A stretch of 64,000 nucleotides of DNA from Lysobacter sp036697405. GTDB lineage: Bacteria > Pseudomonadota > Gammaproteobacteria > Xanthomonadales > Xanthomonadaceae. Position 1 is the first letter of the stretch; each line of letters opens with the position of its first letter. The position numbers were made by a program, and so were the translations under genes. The notes under the pieces were generated by a model. It saw nothing but the letters and a program-made list of their open reading frames with translations. It did no database searches and had not been told where the DNA came from. Positions 7,254 to 16,439 of the stretch are shown in pieces. The stretch lies in contig NZ_JBAHWA010000009.1 in assembly GCF_036697405.1 (NCBI RefSeq), positions 1 through 64,000 on the forward strand, given 5' to 3'.

Positions 7254-9251
7254 ATGACCGTATTCAACGCCAAATGCTCGCGGCCGGCCCGGCGCCCCTT
7301 GGCTTTCAGCACGCGTGGCGCCGGCCTGGTGGTCGGCCTGCTCGCGGGACTCAGCGCCGCGCACGCAGCGACGCCGGCGTCTGAAGCCGCGGCACCGGTC
7401 GCGGCTCCCGCCGCGCCCGCGGTCGCTCCCGCGCACAACCTCGATCCGGCCAAGCAGCTGCCGGGCGCGATCTCGGTCGCGAACATCGATTTCAAGCGCG
7501 GCGACGGCGGCTCCGGCAAGCTGATCCTGAAGTTCAGCGGCGACGGTGCCGCGCCCGACCTGCGCAATCAGGGATCGAGCGTGATCATCAACGTCGGCAA
7601 CGCCCAGTTGCCGGCCGCGCTGCAGCGCCCGCTCAACGTCACCGACTTCGCCACGCCGGTCCAGCGCATCGACGCGCGCGCCAGCGGCACCGGGACCCAG
7701 CTGGTGCTCAACACCAACGGCGGCTTCGAGTCGCTGGCTTACCAGACCGGCCGCGAGTACATCGTCGAGATCGTGCCCAAGTCGGCGGCCGCGGCCTCCA
7801 GCCGCGCGGTCGGCGCCAGCACGATCAGCAGCACCACCGACGCCAGCAAGCGCGGCTACAGCGGCCGTCCGGTGACCTTCAACTTCCAGGACGTGCCGGT
7901 GCGCACCGTGCTGCAGTTGATCGCCGAGGAGTCCAACCTCAACGTGGTCGCCGCCGACACGGTCCAGGGCAACGTCACCCTGCGCCTGGTCAACGTGCCG
8001 TGGGACCAGGCCCTGGACATCGTCCTGCAGGCCAAGGGCCTGGATAAGCGCCGCAGCGGCAACGTGGTGTGGATCGCGCCGCAGGCCGAAGTCGCCAAGT
8101 ACGAACAGGACAAGGAAGACGCGCGCATCGCGCTCGACAACCGCGTCGACCTGGTCACCGAGTACATCCAGATCAACTACCACAACGCCGGCGCGATCTT
8201 CAAAGCGCTGACCGAGGCCAAGGGCGTCGGCGGTTCGGGCGGCGGCGGTGGCGGCGGTCAGAGCCAGAACGAGAACGGCTTCCTCTCGCAGCGCGGCCGA
8301 CTGGTCGCCGACGAGCGCACCAACACGCTGATGATCAGCGACATCCCGAAGAAGGTTCAGCAGATGCGCGAGCTGGTTCGGGTGATCGATCGCCCGGTCG
8401 ACCAGGTCGTGATCGAGGCCCGCATCGTGATCGCGACCGAATCGGTCTCGCGCGAGCTCGGCGCCAAGTTCGGCATCAGCGGCAACAAGGACAACGCCTA
8501 CTTCAGCGGCAATCTGCAGGCCAATACGGATACCCGCAACTCGCAGGTCGCGGCCGATACCGCCTACGCCAACGCCTTCCGCGACTGGCTCAACGGCGGC
8601 TCGGTCGGCTCTCCGCCGGTGCGCACCCTGGGCTCGATCACCCGCGGTCTGATGACCAACCTGGGCGTCGACAACCCGGCCGGTTCGCTGGCGCTGTCGA
8701 TCCTCAACGCCGGCTACCTGCTCGACATCGAGCTGTCGGCGATCCAGGAAGAAGGCCGCGGCGAAGTCATCTCCAACCCGCGCGTGGTCACCAGCAACCA
8801 GCGCGAAGCGGTGATCAGCCAGGGCCAGGAAGTGGGCTATGTGACGATCTCCCCGCAGCAGGGCGGCAACGCCACGCCGATTCCGAACGTCCAGTTCAAG
8901 GACGTGCTGCTGGAGCTCAAGGTCACCCCGACCATCACCAACGACGGCCGCGTGTTCCTGAACATGGCGGTCAAGAAGGACGAGGTCGACGGCCAGATCA
9001 ACACCTCGATCGGCCAGGTGCCGATCATCGCCAAGCGCGCGGTCAACACCGCCGTGCTGGTCGAGGACGGCCAGACCGTGGTGATCGGCGGCGTGTACGA
9101 GTTCCGCGACCGCAGCGACATCACCAAGGTGCCGTTCCTGGGCGACATCCCCTTCCTGGGCAATCTGTTCAAGAAGAAGGGCCGCTCCAAGGAAAAGGCC
9201 GAGCTGCTGATCTTCGTCACCCCGAAGGTGCTCAAGGTGACGCAGCGCTAA
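7254..9251 (+). CDS. pilQ: type IV pilus secretin PilQ
   Basis: Outer-membrane secretin of 665 residues. The start is ATG 7254, preceded by GGGGGAT (7241-7246). A signal peptide ends near AAHAATPA, and an AMIN-type domain (ISVANIDFKRG...) likely binds peptidoglycan. The secretin STN/N0 domain begins at RPVTFNFQDVPVRTVLQ, and an N1 domain has a Gly-rich loop (GGSGGGGGGGQS). The C-terminal secretin core has the signature VNTAVLVEDGQTVVIGG and ends with VPFLGDIPFLGNLFKKK. It is the last gene of the operon, followed by a strong hairpin terminator. Length and architecture are typical. Confidence 0.97.
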   Translation: MTVFNAKCSRPARRPLAFSTRGAGLVVGLLAGLSAAHAATPASEAAAPVAAPAAPAVAPAHNLDPAKQLPGAISVANIDFKRGDGGSGKLILKFSGDGAAPDLRNQGSSVIINVGNAQLPAALQRPLNVTDFATPVQRIDARASGTGTQLVLNTNGGFESLAYQTGREYIVEIVPKSAAAASSRAVGASTISSTTDASKRGYSGRPVTFNFQDVPVRTVLQLIAEESNLNVVAADTVQGNVTLRLVNVPWDQALDIVLQAKGLDKRRSGNVVWIAPQAEVAKYEQDKEDARIALDNRVDLVTEYIQINYHNAGAIFKALTEAKGVGGSGGGGGGGQSQNENGFLSQRGRLVADERTNTLMISDIPKKVQQMRELVRVIDRPVDQVVIEARIVIATESVSRELGAKFGISGNKDNAYFSGNLQANTDTRNSQVAADTAYANAFRDWLNGGSVGSPPVRTLGSITRGLMTNLGVDNPAGSLALSILNAGYLLDIELSAIQEEGRGEVISNPRVVTSNQREAVISQGQEVGYVTISPQQGGNATPIPNVQFKDVLLELKVTPTITNDGRVFLNMAVKKDEVDGQINTSIGQVPIIAKRAVNTAVLVEDGQTVVIGGVYEFRDRSDITKVPFLGDIPFLGNLFKKKGRSKEKAELLIFVTPKVLKVTQR

Positions 9252-9271
9252 GCGCCCGTCGCCGCAGCCGT

Positions 9272-9306
9272 AACGCGCAAGAGGGCCTCCGGGCCCTCTT
9301 CGCGTT
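9272..9306 (+). terminator. rho-independent terminator after pilQ
   Basis: AAGAGGGCC (9279-9287), loop TCCG, GGCCCTCTT (9292-9300). The stem extends with AACGCG/CGCGTT on the outside and is followed by a short T-run. Confidence 0.75.
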
Positions 9307-9366
9307 TGCGGGCGGCGCCGCGGCTGGGAACTGAACGTGCCATCGGTTGGGTGAACCCCGGCCGCC

Positions 9367-9388
9367 AAGTTCGGTCAAAATCGAACTT
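9367..9388. promoter_or_regulatory. inverted repeat before the MoxR operon
   Basis: AAGTTCG (9367-9373) and CGAACTT (9382-9388) are exact inverted 7-mers separated by 8 bp, ending 21 nt before the MoxR ATG. The position suits an operator or a 5' leader hairpin. I cannot assign a regulator. Confidence 0.35.
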
Positions 9389-9408
9389 CGCCCCGCCTCG
9401 GAACATCG

Positions 9409-10446
<1,038 letters not shown>

Positions 10447-10497
10447 TGGCCGGGGCCGAGCGTTCGTGATCCCGCTCAGGACCCCACGGAGCGACGG

Positions 10498-11394
10498 ATG
10501 AGCGAGGGCATCGTACCCGCGCTGGCCGAACTGGTCGCCTTGCGCGCCGCCGTGGGCGGCCGCCGCAACGCGCGCCTGGGCCGCCACGGCGTCAGCGGCC
10601 ATGCGCTGTCGCCCCTGCGCGGGCGCGGCATGGAATACGCCGAATCGCGCGAATACTCCAACGGCGACGACGCGCGCCATATCGACTGGCGCCTGACCGC
10701 GCGTACCGGGCGCGCCCATACCAAACTGTTCCAGGCCGAGCGCGAACGCCTCAGCCTGATCGTCGCCGACACCGCGCCGGCGCTGTACTTCGGCACCCGC
10801 GTGCGCTTCAAGTCGGTGCAGGCCGCGCGCGCCGGCGCGATCGCGGCCTGGGCCGCGGCGCGCGACGGCGACCGCATCGCGGCCCTGCGCGGCAGCCTGC
10901 GCGAAGCCCCGGTGCCGCCGGCCTCGGGCCCGCGCGGCGCCCTGCGCGCGCTGGACGCGCTGGTGCGCTGGTACACGCGGCCGCCCGAGGACGACGCCGG
11001 CCTCGCGGTCGCGCTGGACCACGCCGAACGCCTGCTGCGGCCGGGCTCGCGCCTGGTGGTGCTGGCCGATCCGCGCAGCCTGGCGCTGGTGCCGGAACGG
11101 CGCTGGCCGGCGCTGGCCCAGCACCACGAAGTGATCGTGCTGTTGCTGACCGATCCGCTGGAACACACGCCGCCGGCCTCCGCCCTGCCGTTCCGCAGCG
11201 GCGAGCGCCGGATCGAGCTCGATCTGGGCGTGGCCGCGCAACGCCAGCGCTGGGCCCAGGAATTCGTCGCCCCGGTCGCGGCCGCGCTGCAGAGCCTGCC
11301 GCTGCGCGGCGTGCGTGTGCAGGCGCTGTCCACCGACGCGCCCAGCGAATCCTGGCTGCCGCTGCTGGGCCGGGCGCGGCCGCTGGTGGCGTGA
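10498..11394 (+). CDS. DUF58 domain protein
   Basis: 298-residue protein of the DUF58 family, which has a degenerate VWA-like fold. The signature GRGMEYAESREYSNGDDARHIDW-type run is present near residues 40-62. It has no membrane segments, unlike many DUF58 proteins. The family co-occurs with MoxR ATPases and is thought to be a MoxR client or adaptor; no enzymatic role is established. A GGAG lies 6 nt before the ATG. The stop overlaps the next start (TGATG). Confidence 0.9.
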   Translation: MSEGIVPALAELVALRAAVGGRRNARLGRHGVSGHALSPLRGRGMEYAESREYSNGDDARHIDWRLTARTGRAHTKLFQAERERLSLIVADTAPALYFGTRVRFKSVQAARAGAIAAWAAARDGDRIAALRGSLREAPVPPASGPRGALRALDALVRWYTRPPEDDAGLAVALDHAERLLRPGSRLVVLADPRSLALVPERRWPALAQHHEVIVLLLTDPLEHTPPASALPFRSGERRIELDLGVAAQRQRWAQEFVAPVAAALQSLPLRGVRVQALSTDAPSESWLPLLGRARPLVA

Positions 11395-11849
11395 TGGCCG
11401 ATCCGACCCTGCTCCTGCGCGACGTGCACGACACTGCGGCGCCCTCGTGGTGGCCGCCGGCGCCGGGCTGGTGGATGGTGTTCGCCGCCGCGGCCTTGAT
11501 CGCCGCGGCGGTGTGGTTCCTGCGCGCGCGCAGGCTGCGCAAGCGGCGTACCGCCGAGCGTCTGTTCGACGATGCGGTCGCCGCCGCCGACACGCCGGCG
11601 GCGCAGGTCGCGGCGATGTCGGAGCTGCTGCGCCGCGCGGCGCGGCGGCGCGACGGCGCGGCCGATCGTCTGCAGGGCGAGGACTGGCTGGCCTTTCTCG
11701 ACCGCGGCGCCAAGTCGCCGCAGTTCGTCGAGGCCGCGGGCCGGCTGTTGCTCGACGGCGGCTACCGTCGCGACGTCGACCCGCTGCACGTGGAGGCGCT
11801 GCGCGAGCCGGTGCGCGCGCGTTTCCTCGAACTGATGGGCGTGCGCTGA
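11394..11849 (+). CDS. DUF4381 family membrane protein
   Basis: 151-residue protein with one membrane segment (about 27-44, after a Trp/Pro-rich APSWWPPAPGWW motif) and a helical cytoplasmic domain containing LLRRAARR and GEDWLAFLDRG. DUF4381 proteins sit between DUF58 and VWA genes in MoxR/Bat operons and are of unknown activity. The ATG is within the preceding stop codon; a GTG 3 nt earlier is the alternative. The stop overlaps the BatA ATG by 1 nt. Confidence 0.88.
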   Translation: MADPTLLLRDVHDTAAPSWWPPAPGWWMVFAAAALIAAAVWFLRARRLRKRRTAERLFDDAVAAADTPAAQVAAMSELLRRAARRRDGAADRLQGEDWLAFLDRGAKSPQFVEAAGRLLLDGGYRRDVDPLHVEALREPVRARFLELMGVR

Positions 11850-12865
11850 TGGACGCGCTGATGCGCGGCCTGGCCGACGCGCGCGACCTGTTCGCGTGGC
11901 CGTGGTGGCTGTTCGCGCTGCCGCTGCCGTGGCTGGCGCGCTGGCTGCTGCCGGCGGCGCGCGACGGCTCGGCGGCATTGAAGGTGCCGTTCGGCGAGCG
12001 CCTGGACGCGGTCGCGGCGGCCGGCGGCCATGGCCTGCGCGGGCGCGGACCGGGCTGGCTGATGTGGGCCGCGTGGGCGCTGCTGTGCGTGGCCGCCGCG
12101 CGTCCGCAGCAACTCGGCGACGCGGTGCAGCCGCCGCAGGTGGGACGCGATCTGATGCTGGCCTTGGACCTGTCGGGCAGCATGCGCGAGCCGGACATGG
12201 AACTGGGCGGACAACCGGTGGACCGCCTGACCGCGGCCAAGGCGGTGTTGTCGGACTTCCTCGACCGCCGCGTCGGCGACCGCGTCGGCCTGCTGGTGTT
12301 CGGCCGGCGCGCCTACGCGCTGGCGCCGCTGACCCTGGACCGCGCGACCGTGCGCGATCAGCTCGCCGACAGCGTGGTCGGCCTGGCCGGTCAGGAAACC
12401 GCGATCGGCGATGCGATCGCGCTGGCGGTCAAACGCCTGCGCTCGCAGCCGGCCGAGCAGCGCGTGCTGATCCTGCTCACCGACGGCGTCAACACCGCCG
12501 GCGCGATCGAGCCCAAGAAGGCGGCCGAACTGGCCCAGGCCGAGCAGGTGCGCGTGCACACCATCGCCTTCGGCGGCGACGGCGCGCTGTCCCTGTTCGG
12601 CATCAAGCTGCCGATGCCGGGCGCCGGCGACGATATCGACGAGACCACCCTGCGCGCGGTCGCCAAGCAGACCGGCGGGCGCTTCTTCCGCGCCCGCGAT
12701 ACCTCCGAACTGGCCGGCATCTACGCCGAGATCGATCGTTTGGAACCGATCCAGCGACCGGGCCAGGCGGTGCGTCCGCGCATCGAGCGCTATGCCTGGC
12801 CGTTGGCGGCCGCGTTCGCGCTGGCGCTGCTCGCGTTCGCGCTGCAGGGGAGGCGACGCGCATGA
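11849..12865 (+). CDS. VWA-domain protein, BatA-like
   Basis: 338-residue inner-membrane protein with two N-terminal membrane helices (about 18-34 and 69-84), a periplasmic or cytoplasmic-face von Willebrand A domain, and a C-terminal membrane helix (about 314-335). The metal-ion-dependent adhesion site is intact: Asp107-x-Ser109-x-Ser111 in DLSGSM, a Thr in PLTLDR and the Asp in LLTDGVN. BatA proteins belong to the aerotolerance/MoxR operons and probably act in envelope stress or assembly. The stop codon overlaps the next ATG by 4 nt. Confidence 0.9.
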   Translation: MDALMRGLADARDLFAWPWWLFALPLPWLARWLLPAARDGSAALKVPFGERLDAVAAAGGHGLRGRGPGWLMWAAWALLCVAAARPQQLGDAVQPPQVGRDLMLALDLSGSMREPDMELGGQPVDRLTAAKAVLSDFLDRRVGDRVGLLVFGRRAYALAPLTLDRATVRDQLADSVVGLAGQETAIGDAIALAVKRLRSQPAEQRVLILLTDGVNTAGAIEPKKAAELAQAEQVRVHTIAFGGDGALSLFGIKLPMPGAGDDIDETTLRAVAKQTGGRFFRARDTSELAGIYAEIDRLEPIQRPGQAVRPRIERYAWPLAAAFALALLAFALQGRRRA

Positions 12866-14583
12866 GCGACTGGCTGAGCGCGTTCTCGCAATTGCATCTG
12901 CTGCGGCCGCACTGGCTGTGGGCCTTGTTGGCGCTGCCGGTGCTGGCGCTGTGGTGGCGCGCGCGCCGGCGCCGCGCCAACGCCTGGCGCGATACCGTCG
13001 ATGCGCACCTGCTGCCGCACCTGCTCGAGTCCGGTCAGGACCGCCGCACGCGCTACGGCCTGTGGCTGGCTTTGCTGGGCGGTGCGCTGACGGTGCTCGC
13101 CTTGGCCGGCCCGAGCTGGCGCCAGACCGAACAGGCGCTGTGGCAGAGCCGGGCGCCGCTGGTGATCGCACTGGACCTGTCCAGCGCCGCGCTCGCAGCC
13201 GATCTGCCGCCCTCGCGCCTGGCCCAGGCGCGCGCCAAGATCGCGACCCTGCTGCGCGAGCGCGACGGCGGCCAGGTGGGCCTGGTCGTCTACGCCGGCG
13301 ACGCTTTCACCGTGGCCCCGCTCACCGACGATGCCGCCAACGTGGCCCTGTTCCTGGACGCGCTCAATCCCGACGTGATGCCGGTCGACGGCCAGCGCGG
13401 CGATCGCGCGATCGCGTGGTCGGCGCGGCTGCTGCGCCGGGCCGGCTTCGAACGCGGCGACATCCTGCTGCTCAGCGACCACTCCGATGCGCGCGCGCGC
13501 GCGGCCGCGGCCGAAGCGGCGGGCGAGGGCTACCGGGTATCGGTGCTGGGCCTGGGCAGCGTGGCCGGCGCCGCGATCCGGCGCAGCGACGGCAGCATCG
13601 TCGGGGTCAAGCTGGATCCGGCTTCGCTGCGCGACCTCGCTGCGGCCGGCGGCGGCGCCTACGCGGCCGTCGGCGGCGGAGACGAGGACCTGCAGGCGCT
13701 AGGCGTGCTCAAGCCCAAACCCACCGACGCCACCGCGGCCAAGGGCGAGAAGGGCCGGATCTGGCAGGACGAAGGCTATTGGCTGCTGCCGCCCTTGCTG
13801 CTGTTGGCGCTGTTCGCGTTCCGCCGTCGCGGCGGTGCGCTCGCGGTGTTGTTGGTATGCGCGTGGCTGCCGCTGCAGCCCGCGCGCGCGGCCGATCTGT
13901 GGCGGCGCCCCGATCAGGTCGAGCACAAGCGCATGCAAGAGGGCAGCCGCGCCTATCGCAGCGGCGACTACCCGCGCGCGGCGCAGTTGTTCCGCGGTTC
14001 CGACACAGCCGATGCGCACTACAACCTCGGTAACGCCCTGGCCAAGGCCGGGCGGTATCCGCAGGCGATCGCGGCCTACGATCGCGCGCTGCGCCTGCAG
14101 CCGGGCATGCCCGACGCGCTGGCCAACAAGCGCGCGGTCGAAGCGGCGATGAAGCGCAAGCCGCCGCCGCAGGACAAGTCCAAGCAGGATCAGTCCTCGC
14201 AAGGCGGCAAGGGCCAGCCCCAGCAATCGCAAGACCCGCAGCAGGGCCAGCAGAAGCAGCAGAAGCCGGCCCAGGGTCAGCCCAAGCCGGAGCGCGACGA
14301 GTCCGGATCCACCCCCAAGCAGGATCCGGCCGCCGCGGCCAAGGCCCAGGAGCAGGCCGATCGCGCCCAGCGCGAACGCATGCAGCGCGCCTTGCGGCAG
14401 CCGCCGCGCGAGCAACCGGCGCAGGCGCGCGCGCCCGGCAAGGAAACCGCGCAGCAGCGCGAAGTGCGGGTCGCCAACGAGGCCTGGCTCAAGCGCGTGC
14501 CCGACGATCCGGGCGGGCTGCTGCGCGAGAAGTTCCGTATCGAGCACGAACGCCGCCAAGTCCTGGGCGAGCAAGGAGATTGA
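12862..14583 (+). CDS. VWA-TPR fusion protein, BatB/BatC-like
   Basis: 573 residues. Two N-terminal membrane helices (about 15-31 and 66-83) precede a VWA domain (about 99-285). Two more hydrophobic segments lie near 310-346, then a TPR unit (DAHYNLGNALAKAGRYPQAI) and a Gln/Pro/Lys-rich linker, and the protein ends with a charged tail containing EAWLKRVPDDPGGLL. It thus joins BatB and BatC in one chain, as in many gammaproteobacteria. The metal site is degenerate: DLSSA at 105-109 lacks the last Ser of DxSxS, although an Asp-containing LLLSDHSD is kept. It overlaps BatA by 4 nt and ends 5 nt before the BatD start. Confidence 0.9.
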   Translation: MSDWLSAFSQLHLLRPHWLWALLALPVLALWWRARRRRANAWRDTVDAHLLPHLLESGQDRRTRYGLWLALLGGALTVLALAGPSWRQTEQALWQSRAPLVIALDLSSAALAADLPPSRLAQARAKIATLLRERDGGQVGLVVYAGDAFTVAPLTDDAANVALFLDALNPDVMPVDGQRGDRAIAWSARLLRRAGFERGDILLLSDHSDARARAAAAEAAGEGYRVSVLGLGSVAGAAIRRSDGSIVGVKLDPASLRDLAAAGGGAYAAVGGGDEDLQALGVLKPKPTDATAAKGEKGRIWQDEGYWLLPPLLLLALFAFRRRGGALAVLLVCAWLPLQPARAADLWRRPDQVEHKRMQEGSRAYRSGDYPRAAQLFRGSDTADAHYNLGNALAKAGRYPQAIAAYDRALRLQPGMPDALANKRAVEAAMKRKPPPQDKSKQDQSSQGGKGQPQQSQDPQQGQQKQQKPAQGQPKPERDESGSTPKQDPAAAAKAQEQADRAQRERMQRALRQPPREQPAQARAPGKETAQQREVRVANEAWLKRVPDDPGGLLREKFRIEHERRQVLGEQGD

Positions 14584-14588
14584 CCGCG

Positions 14589-16298
14589 ATGCCGCGCATG
14601 CCATCCGCCCACGTCCGCACCGCCGCCGCGTTCGCGCTGTGGCTGCTGTTGAGCGCCGTCAGTTTCGGCGCGCTCGCGCAACCGCGCGCCTGGCTGGACC
14701 GCGACACCGTCAACGCCGGCGAAACCGTCACCCTCAACATCGAAACGACCTCGCTCAGCGGCGCCGGCCCCGACTATTCGCCGCTGAACAAGGACTTCGA
14801 GGTCAGCAACAACACCAGCCGGCGTTCCTTCGAGCGCAGCAACGGCCAGTTCGTCACCCGCTCGCTGTACGGCGTGGCGTTGCGCCCGCGCCGCGACGGG
14901 CGCCTGACCGTGCCGCCGCTGAGCGTGGGCGGCGAGCGCACCTCGCCGCTGACCCTGGTGGTCGCGCCGGTGGCCGCGCGCGCGCCGGCGCGCGCCGGCG
15001 ACGACGTGTTCATCGAGAGCGAGGCCGACGACGCCGATCCCTACGTGCAGCAGGCGGTGGGCTGGGTGGTGCGCCTGTATTCGGCGGTGCCGATCGTGGC
15101 CGGCCAGCTCGATCAGCCGGCGCCGGAAGGGGCCTCGTTCCAGCGCGTCGGCGACGATGCGCAGTATTCGCGCGAACTCGGCGGGCGCCGCTACAACGTG
15201 GTCGAGCGCCGCTACCTGCTGGTGCCCGAGCGCAGCGGCGAGGTGACGGTGCCGGGCGCGCGCTTCGAGGGCCGCGGCGCGCCCAGCTTCTTCGAGGACA
15301 TGTTCGGCAGCAACGGCGACAGCCTGCGCACCGCCGCCGCCGCCAAGCGCCTGCAGGTGCGGGCGATGCCGGCCAACGCGCCGCAGCCCTGGCTGCCGCT
15401 GCGCGATCTGCAGCTGCGCTACCAATCCGCGCCGCAGGACCTGCGCGCCGGCAGCGCCGCGACCCTGACCATCGAGGCCAGCGCCGATGGCGCCACCGCG
15501 GCGCAGCTGCCGGAGCTGCAACTGCCGCCGATCGACGGCGTGCAGGTGTTCGCCGAACCGCTGCAGTCGGACGAGAACTTCGTCAACGGCCGGCCGCGGG
15601 TCAAGCTCACGCGCAAATTCTCGCTGGTGCCCTCGCGCACCGGCGACGCGCGCCTGGACGGCCTGCGCCTGGCCTGGTGGGACGTGGGCAGCGGCAGCGC
15701 ACGCAGCGCGCAGTTGCCGGCGCTGAGCTGGAAGATCGCGGCCGCCGACGGTTCCACCCCGGCGCCGCTGCCGGCGCCGGCCGCCGACGCCAAGGCCGGC
15801 GCCACCGCCTCGCCGATCGCGGCGATCGCGCAGGACCCGGCCGCGCGCTGGTGGGCGCTGGCGGCACTGGTGTTCGCGGCGCTATGGCTGGCGACCCTGG
15901 TCTGGGCCCTGCAGCTGCGCGCGCATCCGGCGCCGGCGCGCGCCGCGGCGGCCGCGCTGCCGGCGGCCGCGGGCGAGGGTACTGCGGCGCCGGTGCCGAG
16001 CGCGGGCCGGCGCGGTTCGCTCAAACAGGTATTGGACAGCGGCGATTTCGGCGAGGTCGCGGCCGCGCTGTGTGCGCTCGCGCAACCGCCCGCGGCCGAT
16101 GTCGACGAGCTGATCGGGCGCCTGGACGATCCCGCCCAGCGCGCGGCCTTGCAGGCCATGCAACGCGCGCGCTGGGCCGGCGGCGACGGCCCCGGCGCGC
16201 GCGCGCAACTGCGCGCCGCGTTCGCCCAAGGCCCGCGTTGGCGCGCGGTCGCGGCGGCGGAACGCTCGCCCTTGCCGCCGCTGTACCCGCCGGCTTAG
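14589..16298 (+). CDS. BatD family protein (oxygen-tolerance protein)
   Basis: 569-residue protein with a signal peptide (cleavage near GALAQP), several Ig-like beta domains facing the periplasm, one membrane helix near residues 417-437 and a cytoplasmic tail. Family features include LDRDTVNAGETVTLNIET near the start and the FEVSNNTSRRS stretch. BatD probably assembles with the VWA proteins at the inner membrane; no enzymatic activity is known. ATG 14589 was chosen because AAGGAG (14573-14578) is 10 nt upstream, while the TTG at 14580 would touch it. It is the last gene of the MoxR operon. Confidence 0.88.
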   Translation: MPRMPSAHVRTAAAFALWLLLSAVSFGALAQPRAWLDRDTVNAGETVTLNIETTSLSGAGPDYSPLNKDFEVSNNTSRRSFERSNGQFVTRSLYGVALRPRRDGRLTVPPLSVGGERTSPLTLVVAPVAARAPARAGDDVFIESEADDADPYVQQAVGWVVRLYSAVPIVAGQLDQPAPEGASFQRVGDDAQYSRELGGRRYNVVERRYLLVPERSGEVTVPGARFEGRGAPSFFEDMFGSNGDSLRTAAAAKRLQVRAMPANAPQPWLPLRDLQLRYQSAPQDLRAGSAATLTIEASADGATAAQLPELQLPPIDGVQVFAEPLQSDENFVNGRPRVKLTRKFSLVPSRTGDARLDGLRLAWWDVGSGSARSAQLPALSWKIAAADGSTPAPLPAPAADAKAGATASPIAAIAQDPAARWWALAALVFAALWLATLVWALQLRAHPAPARAAAAALPAAAGEGTAAPVPSAGRRGSLKQVLDSGDFGEVAAALCALAQPPAADVDELIGRLDDPAQRAALQAMQRARWAGGDGPGARAQLRAAFAQGPRWRAVAAAERSPLPPLYPPA

Positions 16299-16402
16299 CC
16301 GGGAGCAGCGGCGCCGCTATCGGCGCAATGGCCTGTTCGCGCCGGCGGTTTCCTTCGATTTCGCGATTCAGCCAAGGCGGCGCGGGCCGGATCGGGCAGG
16401 TT

Positions 16403-16411
16403 TGCTAAGCT
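16403..16411 (+). promoter_or_regulatory. putative extended -10 of the symporter gene
   Basis: TGCTAAGCT, 29 nt before the ATG, resembles the extended -10 elements seen before gap (34932) and other genes in this window. No -35 match is visible. Confidence 0.3.
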
Positions 16412-16439
16412 CCGCGGGTTCAAGTCGGGGAGTACGCAG

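Noticed and set aside
14580..14588. TTG start for the BatD gene
   Set aside because: It would lie 1 nt after the Shine-Dalgarno AAGGAG; ATG 14589 has workable spacing and gives a proper signal peptide.
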